Below, piece by piece: positions 9,251 through 18,358 of a DNA stretch of 64,000 bases. The position numbers were made by a program, and so were the translations under genes. Origin of the DNA: an uncultured Campylobacter sp. GTDB lineage: Bacteria; Campylobacterota; Campylobacteria; Campylobacterales; Campylobacteraceae. Position 1 is the stretch's first letter. Each line of letters opens with the position of its first letter. Below the pieces are notes generated by a model that did not search any database, was not told the DNA's origin, and saw nothing but the letters and a program-made list of their open reading frames with translations. Where the stretch lies: positions 62,001 through 126,000 of the forward strand of contig NZ_CALUTC010000003.1 in assembly GCF_944323605.1 (NCBI RefSeq), given 5' to 3'.

Positions 9251-9682
9251 TTATGAAAGCTTAGAACTAGCGTCTATAATAGCTGTGGCTATATTGCCTT
9301 GTCTTCTTAAAACACCATCTAATGCAGTTATCATAGCAGTATTTTTGCTAAGTTCTGTTGTCTCCACATCTAAATCCACAGTATTTGCGTCGTTTCTAGC
9401 TAAATGTCCATCTCTTAGATATATTGTTGATTTATTAGGATCTGGAAATTTCCAAGGCTCTTGATGATTTGCATTAGTTTGAGCCATTTTAAGCTCCATA
9501 TCCCTACCTTTTTTAAATATCTCTTTAGATCTATTTACTAAAGCAGTTTCAAATTCTATATCTCTTGATTTATAAAATGGAGTATCTACGTTAGCAAGGT
9601 TAGAATTTATAAGTTGGTTTCTAAGGTTTCTACCTGCTAAAGCCGAAGTTACAAGCTCTTTTGATTTAAACATATCAATCAT
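9251..9682 (-). CDS. flgB: flagellar basal-body rod protein FlgB
   Basis: Proximal rod component, 143 residues, first gene of the flgB-flgC-fliE-ftsI operon. The rod motif is seen as NLRNQLINSNLANVDTPFYKSRDIEFE (residues 20-46), followed by the family features HLARNDANTVDLDVETTELSKN and the C-terminal helix ITALDGVLRRQGNIATAIIDASSKLS. The ATG at 9682 has AGGA eleven bases upstream. A sigma-54 promoter lies about 35-50 bases upstream of the start, so expression should depend on RpoN (encoded at 53.8-55.1 kb in this window) and the flagellar activator, as known for the C. jejuni rod genes. Confidence 0.95.
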   Translation of the reverse strand: MIDMFKSKELVTSALAGRNLRNQLINSNLANVDTPFYKSRDIEFETALVNRSKEIFKKGRDMELKMAQTNANHQEPWKFPDPNKSTIYLRDGHLARNDANTVDLDVETTELSKNTAMITALDGVLRRQGNIATAIIDASSKLS

Positions 9683-9715
9683 TTTTTTATCCTAAAAATT
9701 AAATTTAAAAACTAA

Positions 9716-9734
9716 AAGCAATAAGTATTCCAAA
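9716..9734 (-). promoter_or_regulatory. sigma-54 promoter of flgB operon
   Basis: On the minus strand the sequence reads TTTGGAATACTTATTGCTT, with the invariant GG (9731-9730) and GC (9719-9718) separated by exactly 10 bases, matching the -24/-12 consensus TGGAA-N6-TTGC. It precedes the flgB ATG by about 36 bases. The match to family knowledge, that rod genes of Campylobacter are RpoN-dependent, is good. Confidence 0.88.
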
Positions 9735-9906
9735 TTTAAAAAAAACGCTTATTACTGAAGTCATTATTTATACTTTTTTATATACCTTATATATTCTATC
9801 ATAAAAATATACAAAATATGTAATTTATAATGCATTTTTTAAAAAAAAATTATATTAATTAATTAATAATTAGATAGAATTAAACTTTTGTTATTGGTGA
9901 GGAGAA

Positions 9907-11847
9907 ATGATGAAAATTTTAAAGACTGTTTTTTCAGTTATTTTACTAGTAATCATTGTTGGAGTTGGATATGCAGCTTACATAGTAATAAATGCAAATG
10001 TTGATGGTTATAGTTTTAAAGAGTATAAACCGCCAATTTCCACTCAAATTTATGATAGAAATGGAAAATTAATAGCAAATATTTTTGATAAAGAGCATCG
10101 TTTTTACGTAAAATATGATGATATACCTCCAAGATTAATAGAAGCTCTTTTAGCTATAGAGGATACAGCTTTTTTCGAGCATAGTGGTGTAAATTTAGAC
10201 GCTATAGTTAGGGCTGCTTTAAAAATAATAAGTAGTGGAGGTCAAACGGTAGAGGGAGCTTCTACTTTAACACAGCAGCTTATAAAAAATACAGAATTAA
10301 CACCGGAAAGAACTATAAATAGAAAGGTAAAAGAAGTAATACTAGCTTATAGACTAGAAACAGAGCTTTCAAAAGAAGAAATTTTAGAAAGATATTTAAA
10401 TTTTATATTTTTTGGACACGGATATTACGGTGTAAAAACAGCGGCAAGAGGTTATTTTAGAAAAGAGCTTTCTCAACTTACATTAAAAGAAATGGCAATG
10501 CTTGTGGGTATGCCAAAAGCACCTACTTCTTATGATCCTACTAGGAATTTAAACCTATCTCTTTCAAGGGCTAATGCAGTAATACAAAGAATGTATAATA
10601 TAGGCTGGATTTCTAGTGAGGAATACAGAAATGCTATTGATGAAACTCCTGTAGTATATGATGATACTCTTACTCAAAATGTCGCTCCATATGTTGTAGA
10701 TGAAGTTATTAAAAGATTAGAGCCTGTTTTACCTGATTTAAGAACCAATGGCTACACTGTCGAGCTTGGCGTTGATTTGTCCGTTCAAATGGCTGCTGAA
10801 AATGCCTTGCGTTTTGGTTATGATGAAATAGTAAAAAGAGATAAAGACGCAAATTTGAGTGTGCTAAATGGTGCTATGGTTGTTATGGATCACCAAAATG
10901 GAGATATTTTAGCTTTGGTTGGAGGAGTTGATTATAATAAGAGCAATTTTAATAGAGCAACTCAAAGTTTAAGACAGCCAGGAAGCACCTTTAAACCTTT
11001 TGTGTATCAAATAGCTATAAATGAAGGGTATTCTCCTATGAGTGAAATTGCTGATATATCAAGGATTTTTGAGGGAGCATATAAAGGCGATGACTGGAAA
11101 CCTACAAATTTAGGAGGTTCTTTAGCTGGTCTTGTTACCTTAAAAGATGCATTAACAAGATCTAGAAATCTAGCCACTATAAATTTAGCTCTAGATATAG
11201 GACTTGATGTTCTTTATAAAAGAATGTTAGAATTTGGTTTTAGCGATAAGATACCAGCTGATTTGTCTATAGTTCTTGGCTCTTTTGGAATTTCTCCACT
11301 TGATTTTTCTAAATTTTATTCTATGTTTGGAAATTACGGCAATATTATGGAGCCAATTATAGTAAAAAATGTCAAAGATAGAGAACAAAATGTAGTTTTA
11401 CATTATGATAGTAACGCTACTAAAGTAAGCGAGCCTCAGCAAATTTTTTTAACTGTTGATATGATGAGAAATGTTGTAAATAGAGGAACAGGTGCAAATG
11501 CAAGGGTAGCTGGTATAGAAATAGCTGGAAAAACCGGGACTAGTAATGACAGCATAGATGCTTGGTTTGTTGGAATAACACCAGAAATACAAGCCATAAT
11601 ATGGTACGGCAATGATAATAACAAGCCATTAAAACGAGTAGAAGGAGGTGCAAGGACTGCAGCTCCAGTATTTAGGGTATTTTTAACTGAATACTTGAAA
11701 TTTTTTCCACAAACAAAAAGATATTTTTCCGTGCCAGAAGGAGTATTTACAGGCACTTATAATGGTGAAAATGAATTTTACACAAATCGCTCACCATTGC
11801 CTCAAAAGAGCATACATTCTATGAGTGATGATGAGATGTTATTTTGA
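9907..11847 (+). CDS. pbpA: class A penicillin-binding protein 1A
   Basis: Bifunctional peptidoglycan glycosyltransferase/transpeptidase, 646 residues, anchored by one N-terminal membrane segment (about residues 6-28). The GT51 domain shows EDTAFFEHSGVNLDAIVRA and the motifs EGASTLTQQLIKN, ERTINRKVKEVILAYRLE and YLNFIFFGHGYYGVKTAARGYF. The transpeptidase domain has Ser360-x-x-Lys363 in PGSTFKPFVYQ, SRN in LTRSRNLATIN, and KTGTS with Lys542. The start has GAGGAG seven bases upstream, plus a second ATG one codon on. It stands alone between the divergent flgB operon and mapA. Confidence 0.96.
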   Translation: MMKILKTVFSVILLVIIVGVGYAAYIVINANVDGYSFKEYKPPISTQIYDRNGKLIANIFDKEHRFYVKYDDIPPRLIEALLAIEDTAFFEHSGVNLDAIVRAALKIISSGGQTVEGASTLTQQLIKNTELTPERTINRKVKEVILAYRLETELSKEEILERYLNFIFFGHGYYGVKTAARGYFRKELSQLTLKEMAMLVGMPKAPTSYDPTRNLNLSLSRANAVIQRMYNIGWISSEEYRNAIDETPVVYDDTLTQNVAPYVVDEVIKRLEPVLPDLRTNGYTVELGVDLSVQMAAENALRFGYDEIVKRDKDANLSVLNGAMVVMDHQNGDILALVGGVDYNKSNFNRATQSLRQPGSTFKPFVYQIAINEGYSPMSEIADISRIFEGAYKGDDWKPTNLGGSLAGLVTLKDALTRSRNLATINLALDIGLDVLYKRMLEFGFSDKIPADLSIVLGSFGISPLDFSKFYSMFGNYGNIMEPIIVKNVKDREQNVVLHYDSNATKVSEPQQIFLTVDMMRNVVNRGTGANARVAGIEIAGKTGTSNDSIDAWFVGITPEIQAIIWYGNDNNKPLKRVEGGARTAAPVFRVFLTEYLKFFPQTKRYFSVPEGVFTGTYNGENEFYTNRSPLPQKSIHSMSDDEMLF

Positions 11848-11865
11848 AAGTTAGCAAAAATTTGT

Positions 11866-11871
11866 TACAAT
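11866..11871 (+). promoter_or_regulatory. -10 box for mapA
   Basis: TACAAT in TTGTTACAATCTTAATG, 33 bases upstream of the mapA start and 19 bases after the pbpA stop. This is a plausible housekeeping -10 element for the mapA-ctsW unit; the motif is short, so confidence is moderate. Confidence 0.45.
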
Positions 11872-11903
11872 CTTAATGCAAGTTTTATTTTAAGGATAGT
11901 GTT

Positions 11904-12545
11904 ATGAGAATCATTAATATAGTTCTACTTTCTTTTTTAGTTTTGTTTATATCAGCTTGTGCTAAAAAAAGCACTATGCAAAGGGCAGCTGATATTGCTT
12001 CCCAGCAACATTGTTATGATTGTAACAGTGCAAGAGGCTTTGAAGCAAATATACAAGGTTTGTTATATCTTAGCGACGTTGGCTTGCAGTGCTGTGCCGA
12101 TAAAAGGACGCTTGATACTGGAGTTGCTATAAAAAAAGTTTATTTGCATAGAATTTATGATTTACCAGAAGAAAAAAAGACTTTTTATATAGGAAACGAT
12201 AGATATTTTATAAATGAGCAGTTTAATTTAGCATTTTATCTTTTTTTGGAGCAAGAACTTAAATCTAGAGGTATAGTTGTTATAGACGGTATAAATAATT
12301 CACCATATGTTTTAAGACTTGACCTATCCTTTATAGATTTTTCATCTAAATTTGACAGAACAGGGCTTCATTCAAATGTAAGTGCAAGATTAAATTTAAA
12401 AGATATTAATATAAATAAAGAAATAATTGTAAGAACAAAGCAAGATGTTGTAGGTTTTAACGATGAAAAAGAGATAAGTTTTTATACGTTTTTGCTTATA
12501 AAGCAAATGGCAAATAAAGTAGCCAGCATTATATCATCACTTTGA
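11904..12545 (+). CDS. mapA: outer-membrane lipoprotein MapA
   Basis: A 213-residue lipoprotein. The signal peptide ends in the lipobox FISAC with the lipidated Cys19. The mature part holds a cluster of cysteines (QHCYDCNSARGF, residues about 37-48; LQCCADKR near 66-73) and then a mixed alpha/beta domain without obvious catalytic motif. Length, cysteine pattern and position upstream of a ComF-like gene and gyrA match MapA of C. jejuni as I remember it (an outer-membrane-associated lipoprotein used as a species marker; possible adhesin role not proven). Its TGA overlaps the TTG start of the next gene, so the two are coupled. Confidence 0.85.
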   Translation: MRIINIVLLSFLVLFISACAKKSTMQRAADIASQQHCYDCNSARGFEANIQGLLYLSDVGLQCCADKRTLDTGVAIKKVYLHRIYDLPEEKKTFYIGNDRYFINEQFNLAFYLFLEQELKSRGIVVIDGINNSPYVLRLDLSFIDFSSKFDRTGLHSNVSARLNLKDININKEIIVRTKQDVVGFNDEKEISFYTFLLIKQMANKVASIISSL

Positions 12546-13117
12546 GATGTTATAACTGTCATAGCTTTACCTTGCTTGGTTTTTGTGAAGATTGTATAAA
12601 AGAATTATCTGATTTGTCTTTAGGTGTTAGAAAGCTTGATGATGATTTTAAGGTTTATTCCTTTTATAAGCATAGTGAAATAAAGCATTTGTTGTATTCA
12701 AAGCATAAATTTTATGGTTATTTTGTATTAAATGCCTTAGCTAAGCTTTCTTTCGCTAAATTTGTTGATTTATTTTCCATAAATTTTAAGGTAAATGCTG
12801 TGGCATTAGATGATAGGGTTGAAAATTTTTTGTATTCTCATTCTGCTATATTAACTAAACACTTAAAAAGCAAGTTTGTAAAACCAAAATTTGCTGTTTT
12901 GCAAGCTCAATCAAATATTAAATATTCTGGAAAAAATATAGAATTTAGACTTAAAAATAAAAGATCATATAAGCTTTTAAAGCAAATTTCATCTCCTGTT
13001 ATATTGGTAGATGACGTAGTAACTAGCGGCTCTTCTTTGCTAGAAGCTAGAAATTTTTTAAAAGAAAATGGTATTGAAACTTTATTTGCTTTGGTTTTAG
13101 CTGATGCGAAAGAATAA
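12542..13117 (+). CDS. ctsW: ComF-like phosphoribosyltransferase (CtsW)
   Basis: A 191-residue ComF-type protein. It begins with a four-cysteine zinc knuckle (C3-x2-C6 and C15-x2-C18: RCYNCHSFTLLGFCEDC), followed by a variable middle. It ends with the phosphoribosyltransferase PRPP-binding motif PVILVDDVVTSGSSLLEAR near residues 154-170. ComF proteins act in natural transformation. The C. jejuni gene between mapA and gyrA is, from memory, ctsW of the competence set. The start is TTG, overlapping the mapA stop as TTGA. No alternative ATG near the zinc knuckle exists, which supports this start. Confidence 0.8.
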   Translation: MRCYNCHSFTLLGFCEDCIKELSDLSLGVRKLDDDFKVYSFYKHSEIKHLLYSKHKFYGYFVLNALAKLSFAKFVDLFSINFKVNAVALDDRVENFLYSHSAILTKHLKSKFVKPKFAVLQAQSNIKYSGKNIEFRLKNKRSYKLLKQISSPVILVDDVVTSGSSLLEARNFLKENGIETLFALVLADAKE

Positions 13118-13157
13118 AATGTTAAAATTAAAAAATATTTTTTAAATAAGGAATTAT

Positions 13158-15701
13158 ATGGACAGTTTTACAAAAGATTTAGACATAGAAGAAATAGACA
13201 TAGAAAATTCTATAAAGGCTTCCTATCTTGATTATTCTATGAGTGTTATAATAGGGCGTGCATTGCCTGATGCCAGAGATGGACTTAAACCTGTGCATAG
13301 AAGAATTCTTTATGCAATGAATGATCTAGGCGTTACAAGTAGGGCAGCTTACAAAAAATCAGCTCGTATCGTGGGTGATGTCATAGGTAAATACCATCCT
13401 CACGGTGATACGGCTGTATATGATGCCTTAGTTAGAATGGCACAAAGCTTTTCTATGCGATATCCTAGCATAGATGGACAGGGTAATTTTGGCTCTATAG
13501 ATGGAGACGGTGCAGCTGCTATGCGTTACACTGAAGCTAGAATGACAATTTTAGCAGAAGAGCTTTTAAGAGATATAGATAAAGATACTGTTGATTTTGT
13601 TCCAAATTATGATGATTCTTTGAGTGAGCCAGATGTTTTGCCTGCTAGATTGCCAAATTTACTTTTAAATGGTTCTAGTGGTATAGCTGTTGGTATGGCT
13701 ACAAATATACCTCCTCACAGCTTAAATGAATTAGTAGATGGATTAATACACCTTTTAGATAATAAAAATAGCACCTTAGAAGAATTAATGAATTTTATAA
13801 AGGGTCCAGATTTTCCAACTGCTGGGATAATATATGGTAAAAAAGGTATCATTGATGCTTACAGAGATGGCAGGGGCAGGGTAAAAGTTCGTGCAAAAAC
13901 TCATATAGAAAATAAATCAAACAAAGATGTAATAGTCATAGACGAGCTTCCATATCAAACAAACAAAGCACGACTCATAGAACAAATAGCTGATTTGGCT
14001 AAAGACAAAACCATACAAGGCATAGCTGATATAAGAGATGAAAGCGATAGAGAGGGTATAAGAGTTGTTATAGAATTAAAAAGAGATGCGGACACAAGGG
14101 CTGTTTTAAACAATCTTTTTAAATCAACTGCTATGGAAAATACATTCAGCATAATAATGTTAGCCATACATAATAAGGAACCAAAAATATTTTCTTTAAT
14201 AGAGCTTTTAAAATTATTCTTAAGTCACAGAAAAACTGTTATTATAAGAAGGGCTATTTTTGACCTGCAAAAAGCAAAAGCAAGAGCACATATATTAGAA
14301 GGGCTTAAGATAGCTTTAGATGATATAGATAGGATAATAAATCTTATAAGAAGTAGCAAAGATAATACAGAAGCAAAAGAAGGCTTAATCTCTAAATTTT
14401 CACTTAGCGAACTTCAAGCAAATGCTATTTTGGATATGAGACTTGCCCGTTTAACCGGACTTGAAAGAGAAAAGATAGAAAACGAATTAAAAGAATTAAA
14501 GCTAGAAATAGAAAATTTAGAAGCCATATTAAAAAGTGAAAGCAAAATAGAAGAAATTATAAAAGAAGAGCTTTTAGAAATAAAATCTAAATTTAATGTC
14601 CCAAGATTAACCGAAATAGTTGATGAGATAGAAGAAAGAAGCGATAAAAGCACTCAACCAAACATAAACGTTGTAGTTACTATAACTGAAAAGGGTTACA
14701 TAAAAAGAGTTGATAGTAAAATTTATGAAAGACAAAAAAGAGGAGGAAAAGGGAAATTAGCCCTTACAACCCACGATGATGACTTTATAAAACATTTCTT
14801 TACTGCAAATACTCACGATGTTCTTATGTTTGTAACAAATAAAGGACAGTTATACAAAAAAGATGTATTTAAAATAGATGATGCCAGCAGAACATCTGTT
14901 GGACGACACATCTCAAATGTGCTTGAGGGATTTGATAAAGATAGGGAAAAAATAATGACTGTTATATCTGCAAATGATGATTTTTCAGATAGTAAATCCC
15001 TATGTTTCTTTACTAAAAATGGTATTATCAAAAGAACAAATTTAAGCGAATACAAAAGCAACCGTGCAAATGGAGTAAGAGCTATAAATTTAGATGAGGG
15101 AGATGAGCTTGTAGCGGCTTTTGTTGCAGAAAAAGATGATAAATTTGATGATGTTGAAGATATAAAATTTGACGAGAATTTTAATTCAAAGATGATTTTT
15201 ATAGCTACCAAAAAAGGTATGTGTATTAAATTTCCTCTTGCAAGTGTTAGAGAAATAGGAAGGGTAAGCAGAGGCGTAACTGCTATAAGATTTAAGGAAA
15301 AAGGCGATGAAGTAGTAGGTGCTATTCTTGTTGAAAATAACGAACAAGAAATTTTAAGCATAAGTAAAAAAGGTATAGGAAAAAGGACTAATGCTGGTGA
15401 ATATAGGCTTCAAAACAGAGGTGGTAAGGGCGTTATATGTATGAAGCTTACTGAAAAGACCAAGGATTTGGTGTGTATTTTAACTGTTGAAGAAGATGCT
15501 GATTTAATGGTTGCTACAAGTAGCGGAAAAACCATAAGAGTCGATATGCAAGGCATTAAAAAATCAAGCAGAAATACCATAGGTGTAATAGTTGTAAATG
15601 TAGAAAACGATGAAGTTATAAGTGTAGATAAATGCCCTAAACAAAATGATGAAAATGACGATAATACTCAGGAAAGTATTGATATGAAAGAAGGCAATTA
15701 A
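13158..15701 (+). CDS. gyrA: DNA gyrase subunit A
   Basis: The breakage-reunion subunit of type II topoisomerase gyrase, 847 residues. The catalytic Tyr124 is in [10 protein letters not shown]. The quinolone-resistance region reads [19 protein letters not shown], with Thr85 and Asp89 (equivalent to C. jejuni Thr86/Asp90) in the sensitive state. The GyrA box QKRGGKGK near residues 525-531 opens the DNA-wrapping beta-pinwheel domain, whose repeats include [31 protein letters not shown] and SSGKTIRVD. The C-terminus is acidic. It follows ctsW by 40 bases and is followed at once by a sigma-54 promoter for flgPQ. Confidence 0.98.
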   Translation: MDSFTKDLDIEEIDIENSIKASYLDYSMSVIIGRALPDARDGLKPVHRRILYAMNDLGVTSRAAYKKSARIVGDVIGKYHPHGDTAVYDALVRMAQSFSMRYPSIDGQGNFGSIDGDGAAAMRYTEARMTILAEELLRDIDKDTVDFVPNYDDSLSEPDVLPARLPNLLLNGSSGIAVGMATNIPPHSLNELVDGLIHLLDNKNSTLEELMNFIKGPDFPTAGIIYGKKGIIDAYRDGRGRVKVRAKTHIENKSNKDVIVIDELPYQTNKARLIEQIADLAKDKTIQGIADIRDESDREGIRVVIELKRDADTRAVLNNLFKSTAMENTFSIIMLAIHNKEPKIFSLIELLKLFLSHRKTVIIRRAIFDLQKAKARAHILEGLKIALDDIDRIINLIRSSKDNTEAKEGLISKFSLSELQANAILDMRLARLTGLEREKIENELKELKLEIENLEAILKSESKIEEIIKEELLEIKSKFNVPRLTEIVDEIEERSDKSTQPNINVVVTITEKGYIKRVDSKIYERQKRGGKGKLALTTHDDDFIKHFFTANTHDVLMFVTNKGQLYKKDVFKIDDASRTSVGRHISNVLEGFDKDREKIMTVISANDDFSDSKSLCFFTKNGIIKRTNLSEYKSNRANGVRAINLDEGDELVAAFVAEKDDKFDDVEDIKFDENFNSKMIFIATKKGMCIKFPLASVREIGRVSRGVTAIRFKEKGDEVVGAILVENNEQEILSISKKGIGKRTNAGEYRLQNRGGKGVICMKLTEKTKDLVCILTVEEDADLMVATSSGKTIRVDMQGIKKSSRNTIGVIVVNVENDEVISVDKCPKQNDENDDNTQESIDMKEGN

Positions 15702-15704
15702 AAG

Positions 15705-15722
15705 TTGGAACGGTTATTGCTT
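15705..15722 (+). promoter_or_regulatory. sigma-54 promoter of flgPQ
   Basis: TTGGAACGGTTATTGCTT, an essentially perfect RpoN site with GG at 15707-15708 and GC at 15719-15720, ten bases apart. It begins 3 bases after the gyrA stop and lies 35 bases upstream of the flgP ATG, placing transcription start around 15732. RpoN control of flgP is known in C. jejuni. Confidence 0.93.
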
Positions 15723-15757
15723 TTGTATGTCAAATACAATATTTTGAAGGTTGAAAA

Positions 15758-16351
15758 ATGAAAAAGACAGTTTTGCTCTTTAGCGTGGCTTTGTTAGTAA
15801 GTGGCTGTGTAGTTTCTCCGAAAAATACTGGAACAAACTCTCAAGCAGTTAGTAGAATTTCAAATGGCTCTAGCACAGGAGCTACAAGCTCTACTTCCAC
15901 ACCTAATTCGTTGTTGAGTGCTTTAAGCACAGGAAGCAGTAATACCGATGTGGTTGTGCAAAAGGTTGATAAAGACGATGTTAGAGATATTATAAGACAG
16001 GAAAAAATGCTTGCTCTTGATAACTCGGAAAATGAATTAACCTTTGGTGCTGTTGGTGAAGGTATAGCTCCTATGAATACAGTTTCTTCAGCTCAAGCTT
16101 TAGCTTTAGCTAAAAGAGCGGCTATAGCTGATGCTTATCGTCAGCTTGCGAGTAAGCTTTATGGAGTTAAGATAAACGGTAAAGATACAGTTAAAGATGC
16201 TATGCTGGGTAGCTCTACCATTACAGCTCAGGTAAATGGTTTAATCAAAAATGCTAGCGTTATAGATGAAAGTTTTAATCAAGGACTTTACAGAGTAAAT
16301 GTAGAGCTTAAGATAGATGAAACTAAGTGGAAAGAACTTTTCTCATACTAA
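15758..16351 (+). CDS. flgP: flagellar outer-membrane lipoprotein FlgP
   Basis: A 197-residue lipoprotein with lipobox LVSGC (Cys17). A Ser/Thr/Asn-rich linker (residues about 22-60) leads to an LPP20-type domain with ALALAKRAAIADAYRQLASKLYGVKINGKDTVKDAM and a C-terminal NVELKIDETKW strand. FlgP forms the large basal disk under the outer membrane around the Campylobacter flagellar motor and is needed for motility; there are no export or enzyme motifs. The linker is longer than in the roughly 171-residue C. jejuni protein I recall. It sits directly behind a sigma-54 promoter, and flgQ overlaps its end. Confidence 0.9.
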   Translation: MKKTVLLFSVALLVSGCVVSPKNTGTNSQAVSRISNGSSTGATSSTSTPNSLLSALSTGSSNTDVVVQKVDKDDVRDIIRQEKMLALDNSENELTFGAVGEGIAPMNTVSSAQALALAKRAAIADAYRQLASKLYGVKINGKDTVKDAMLGSSTITAQVNGLIKNASVIDESFNQGLYRVNVELKIDETKWKELFSY

Positions 16352-16776
16352 GCATATTGTGCTTTAAGCTTCTTGCCCAAGATGAATTTATATTTTGGGC
16401 AGAGCTTAGTAGCAAAAATTATGTCCTTTTTCATCAAAAAGAAAGTGTATCTGCTGCTATGACAAAGAGTGAGGATGTAGCAGAAGAGTATGTGTGCGAC
16501 ATAGCTTATGATGATAAAGATCTTGAATACTTGCAAAAAACTCCGCTTGGCAGTTTTGATGATTCTATGCCAAAAAAACTAAAACTTCGTTTTTTAAATT
16601 CTCATAAAGATAAGCTCATTGATTGTTTTACTTCTGTTGATGTTAAAGTAAGAGATACTGTAAGTAATTCTTCTATGAAAGCTAATAGTGCTACTTATGT
16701 TAAATTTTTACCCATTAGATTTAGTGTCGTTTTTTCAAAAGATAAGGCTTTGATTTACCACCTAAAAAAGCAATGA
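16327..16776 (+). CDS. flgQ: flagellar motility protein FlgQ
   Basis: A 149-residue secreted protein. The GTG at 16327 is the only start giving a signal peptide (ERTFLILSILCFKLLAQ, cleavage near residue 18), and it overlaps flgP by 25 bases. The mature part is beta-rich with two cysteines (EEYVCDIAYDD and LIDCFTSVDV). FlgQ is needed with FlgP for motility and FlgP stability in C. jejuni; identification here rests on position and on general shape, because the family has no catalytic motif. It ends exactly where the convergent methyltransferase gene ends, with no gap. Confidence 0.8.
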   Translation: MERTFLILSILCFKLLAQDEFIFWAELSSKNYVLFHQKESVSAAMTKSEDVAEEYVCDIAYDDKDLEYLQKTPLGSFDDSMPKKLKLRFLNSHKDKLIDCFTSVDVKVRDTVSNSSMKANSATYVKFLPIRFSVVFSKDKALIYHLKKQ

Positions 16777-17334
16777 TTATTTTTTACAGTAATACACAAA
16801 AGCAGGAGGTATATTTTGCCAAATTATTTTTGACATATGCACTTCCTCAAAAAATCTGTGTAAAAGCTTTCTAAAAACATTTGCTCTAGCGTTTGGTAAC
16901 ACATACGCAAATGTATTAAAATGACCGCCAGTATTTAAACTATCATATATTGTTTTTAGCAAAGAAAGCTGCTCTCTTACATTTAGTAAAGCCCAAGGTA
17001 TACCAGAAACTACATTATCTATCTTATCTATACCTTTTGACCTTAAAATTTCTTTTAAATTTAGAGCATTTTGGACTTCAATATCCATATTAGGAAATTC
17101 TTTTTTTAATTTATTAGCCATATTTTGATTTATTTCTACAGCAAAAAAATAGCTATTATCGTTTTTTCTATTTAAAATTTCTTTTGTGAAAGCTCCTGTT
17201 CCAGGACCTATTTCTACTATATTTTTTGCATTTGCAAAGTCTATATTTTTAATCATCATACAGCTTAGCTTCTTAGAGCTAGAGCAAACAGCTCCAGTTT
17301 GTTTCGGAGCTTTTATATAATGAGTTATAAACAA
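16777..17334 (-). CDS. SAM-dependent methyltransferase, phospholipid N-methyltransferase-like
   Basis: A 185-residue class I methyltransferase. The AdoMet motif IVEIGPGTGAFTKEIL is at about residues 39-54, followed by the acidic strand FFAVEINQ and a motif-IV-like VSGIPWALLN. The opening FITHYIKAPKQTGAVCSSSKKLSCMMI resembles PmtA-type phosphatidylethanolamine N-methyltransferases and KsgA-like proteins, which start with a similar P-x-x-x-GAxxPSS motif. Phospholipid methylation is therefore a guess; rRNA methylation is an alternative. It is a single gene, convergent and abutting with flgQ, and I do not recall it in this place in C. jejuni. Confidence 0.75.
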   Translation of the reverse strand: MFITHYIKAPKQTGAVCSSSKKLSCMMIKNIDFANAKNIVEIGPGTGAFTKEILNRKNDNSYFFAVEINQNMANKLKKEFPNMDIEVQNALNLKEILRSKGIDKIDNVVSGIPWALLNVREQLSLLKTIYDSLNTGGHFNTFAYVLPNARANVFRKLLHRFFEEVHMSKIIWQNIPPAFVYYCKK

Positions 17335-17497
17335 AATACCATATCTCCATTTTTTATTTTATCATTTGCGATAAATTATAACAAATTTTAGTAATGATAT
17401 TTTATATTTGTGAAATCATTGTGAATTTTCGTGCTTTATGATATTTTAAATTTATTGCTTTTTAGCCGATATTAAGTTTTCATTTTAAAAAAAAGCA

Positions 17498-17503
17498 TAG
17501 AAT
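17498..17503 (+). promoter_or_regulatory. -10 box for panBCD
   Basis: TAGAAT preceded by an A-rich run, 26 bases upstream of the panB ATG, in a 194-base gap divergent from the methyltransferase. One mismatch to TATAAT; moderate support only. Confidence 0.35.
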
Positions 17504-17528
17504 TTTTTAAATTATTAGTGAGGTTTTT

Positions 17529-18350
17529 ATGAGAAAAAGTATTTCAAGTCTTTTGGAACAAAAGAAAAAAAATGACAAGATTACTATGCTAACGGCTTAT
17601 GATTATCACAGTGCCAAAGCTTTAGATGAGGCTGGTATAGATGTGATTTTAGTAGGCGATTCTTTGGCTATGGTTGTTTTAGGACACGAAGATACTTTAA
17701 GCGTAACGGTTGATGAAATGCTTGTTTTTACAAAAGCTGTTTCAAGAGGGACAAAAAATGCTATTGTTTTAAGTGATATGCCTTTTGCATCGTATCAAGC
17801 TTGTGAGTATGAAGCTTTTAAAAATGCTGCTAGGTTTATAAAAGAGGGTAGGGCAAATGCTGTAAAACTAGAAGGAGGCAAGGAAATTTGCAAAAGTATA
17901 GAAATTATTTCAAAAGCTAACATTCCTGTCGTAGCACACTTAGGACTTACACCTCAAGCCATTAATGCTTTGGGAGGATATAAGGTTCAAGGTAAAAATT
18001 TAGAAGCAGCCCAGAAATTGCTTGATGATGCTAGATTTGTTCAAGATGCTGGAGCTTGTATGCTTGTTTTAGAGTGCGTCCCTTCTAAATTAGCACAAAA
18101 AATAACACAAAGTTTAAATATACCAACTATAGGTATAGGAGCTGGAAGCTACTGTGATGGTCAGGTTTTGGTTTATCACGATGTTTTAGGTATCAACCAA
18201 GATTTTAAACCTAAATTTGTAAAAAGATTTGCGAATTTTAATCCAAAAGAAGCTGTAAAACAATATATACAAGAGGTTAAAAGTGGCGTTTTTCCAAATG
18301 CAGAATTTTCTTTTGATTTAAATGATGAATGGATTGATAAACTTTACTAG
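17529..18350 (+). CDS. panB: 3-methyl-2-oxobutanoate hydroxymethyltransferase
   Basis: Adds a hydroxymethyl group from 5,10-methylene-THF to 2-oxoisovalerate, giving ketopantoate, the first step to pantothenate and coenzyme A. The protein has 273 residues. Family motifs seen: [65 protein letters not shown] and [13 protein letters not shown]. The metal-binding Asp lies in VGDSLA and the catalytic Glu in LVLECVP. The ATG has GAGG just upstream. It is the first gene of a tight panB-panC-panD operon. Confidence 0.97.
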   Translation: MRKSISSLLEQKKKNDKITMLTAYDYHSAKALDEAGIDVILVGDSLAMVVLGHEDTLSVTVDEMLVFTKAVSRGTKNAIVLSDMPFASYQACEYEAFKNAARFIKEGRANAVKLEGGKEICKSIEIISKANIPVVAHLGLTPQAINALGGYKVQGKNLEAAQKLLDDARFVQDAGACMLVLECVPSKLAQKITQSLNIPTIGIGAGSYCDGQVLVYHDVLGINQDFKPKFVKRFANFNPKEAVKQYIQEVKSGVFPNAEFSFDLNDEWIDKLY

Positions 18351-18358
18351 GAAAAATT

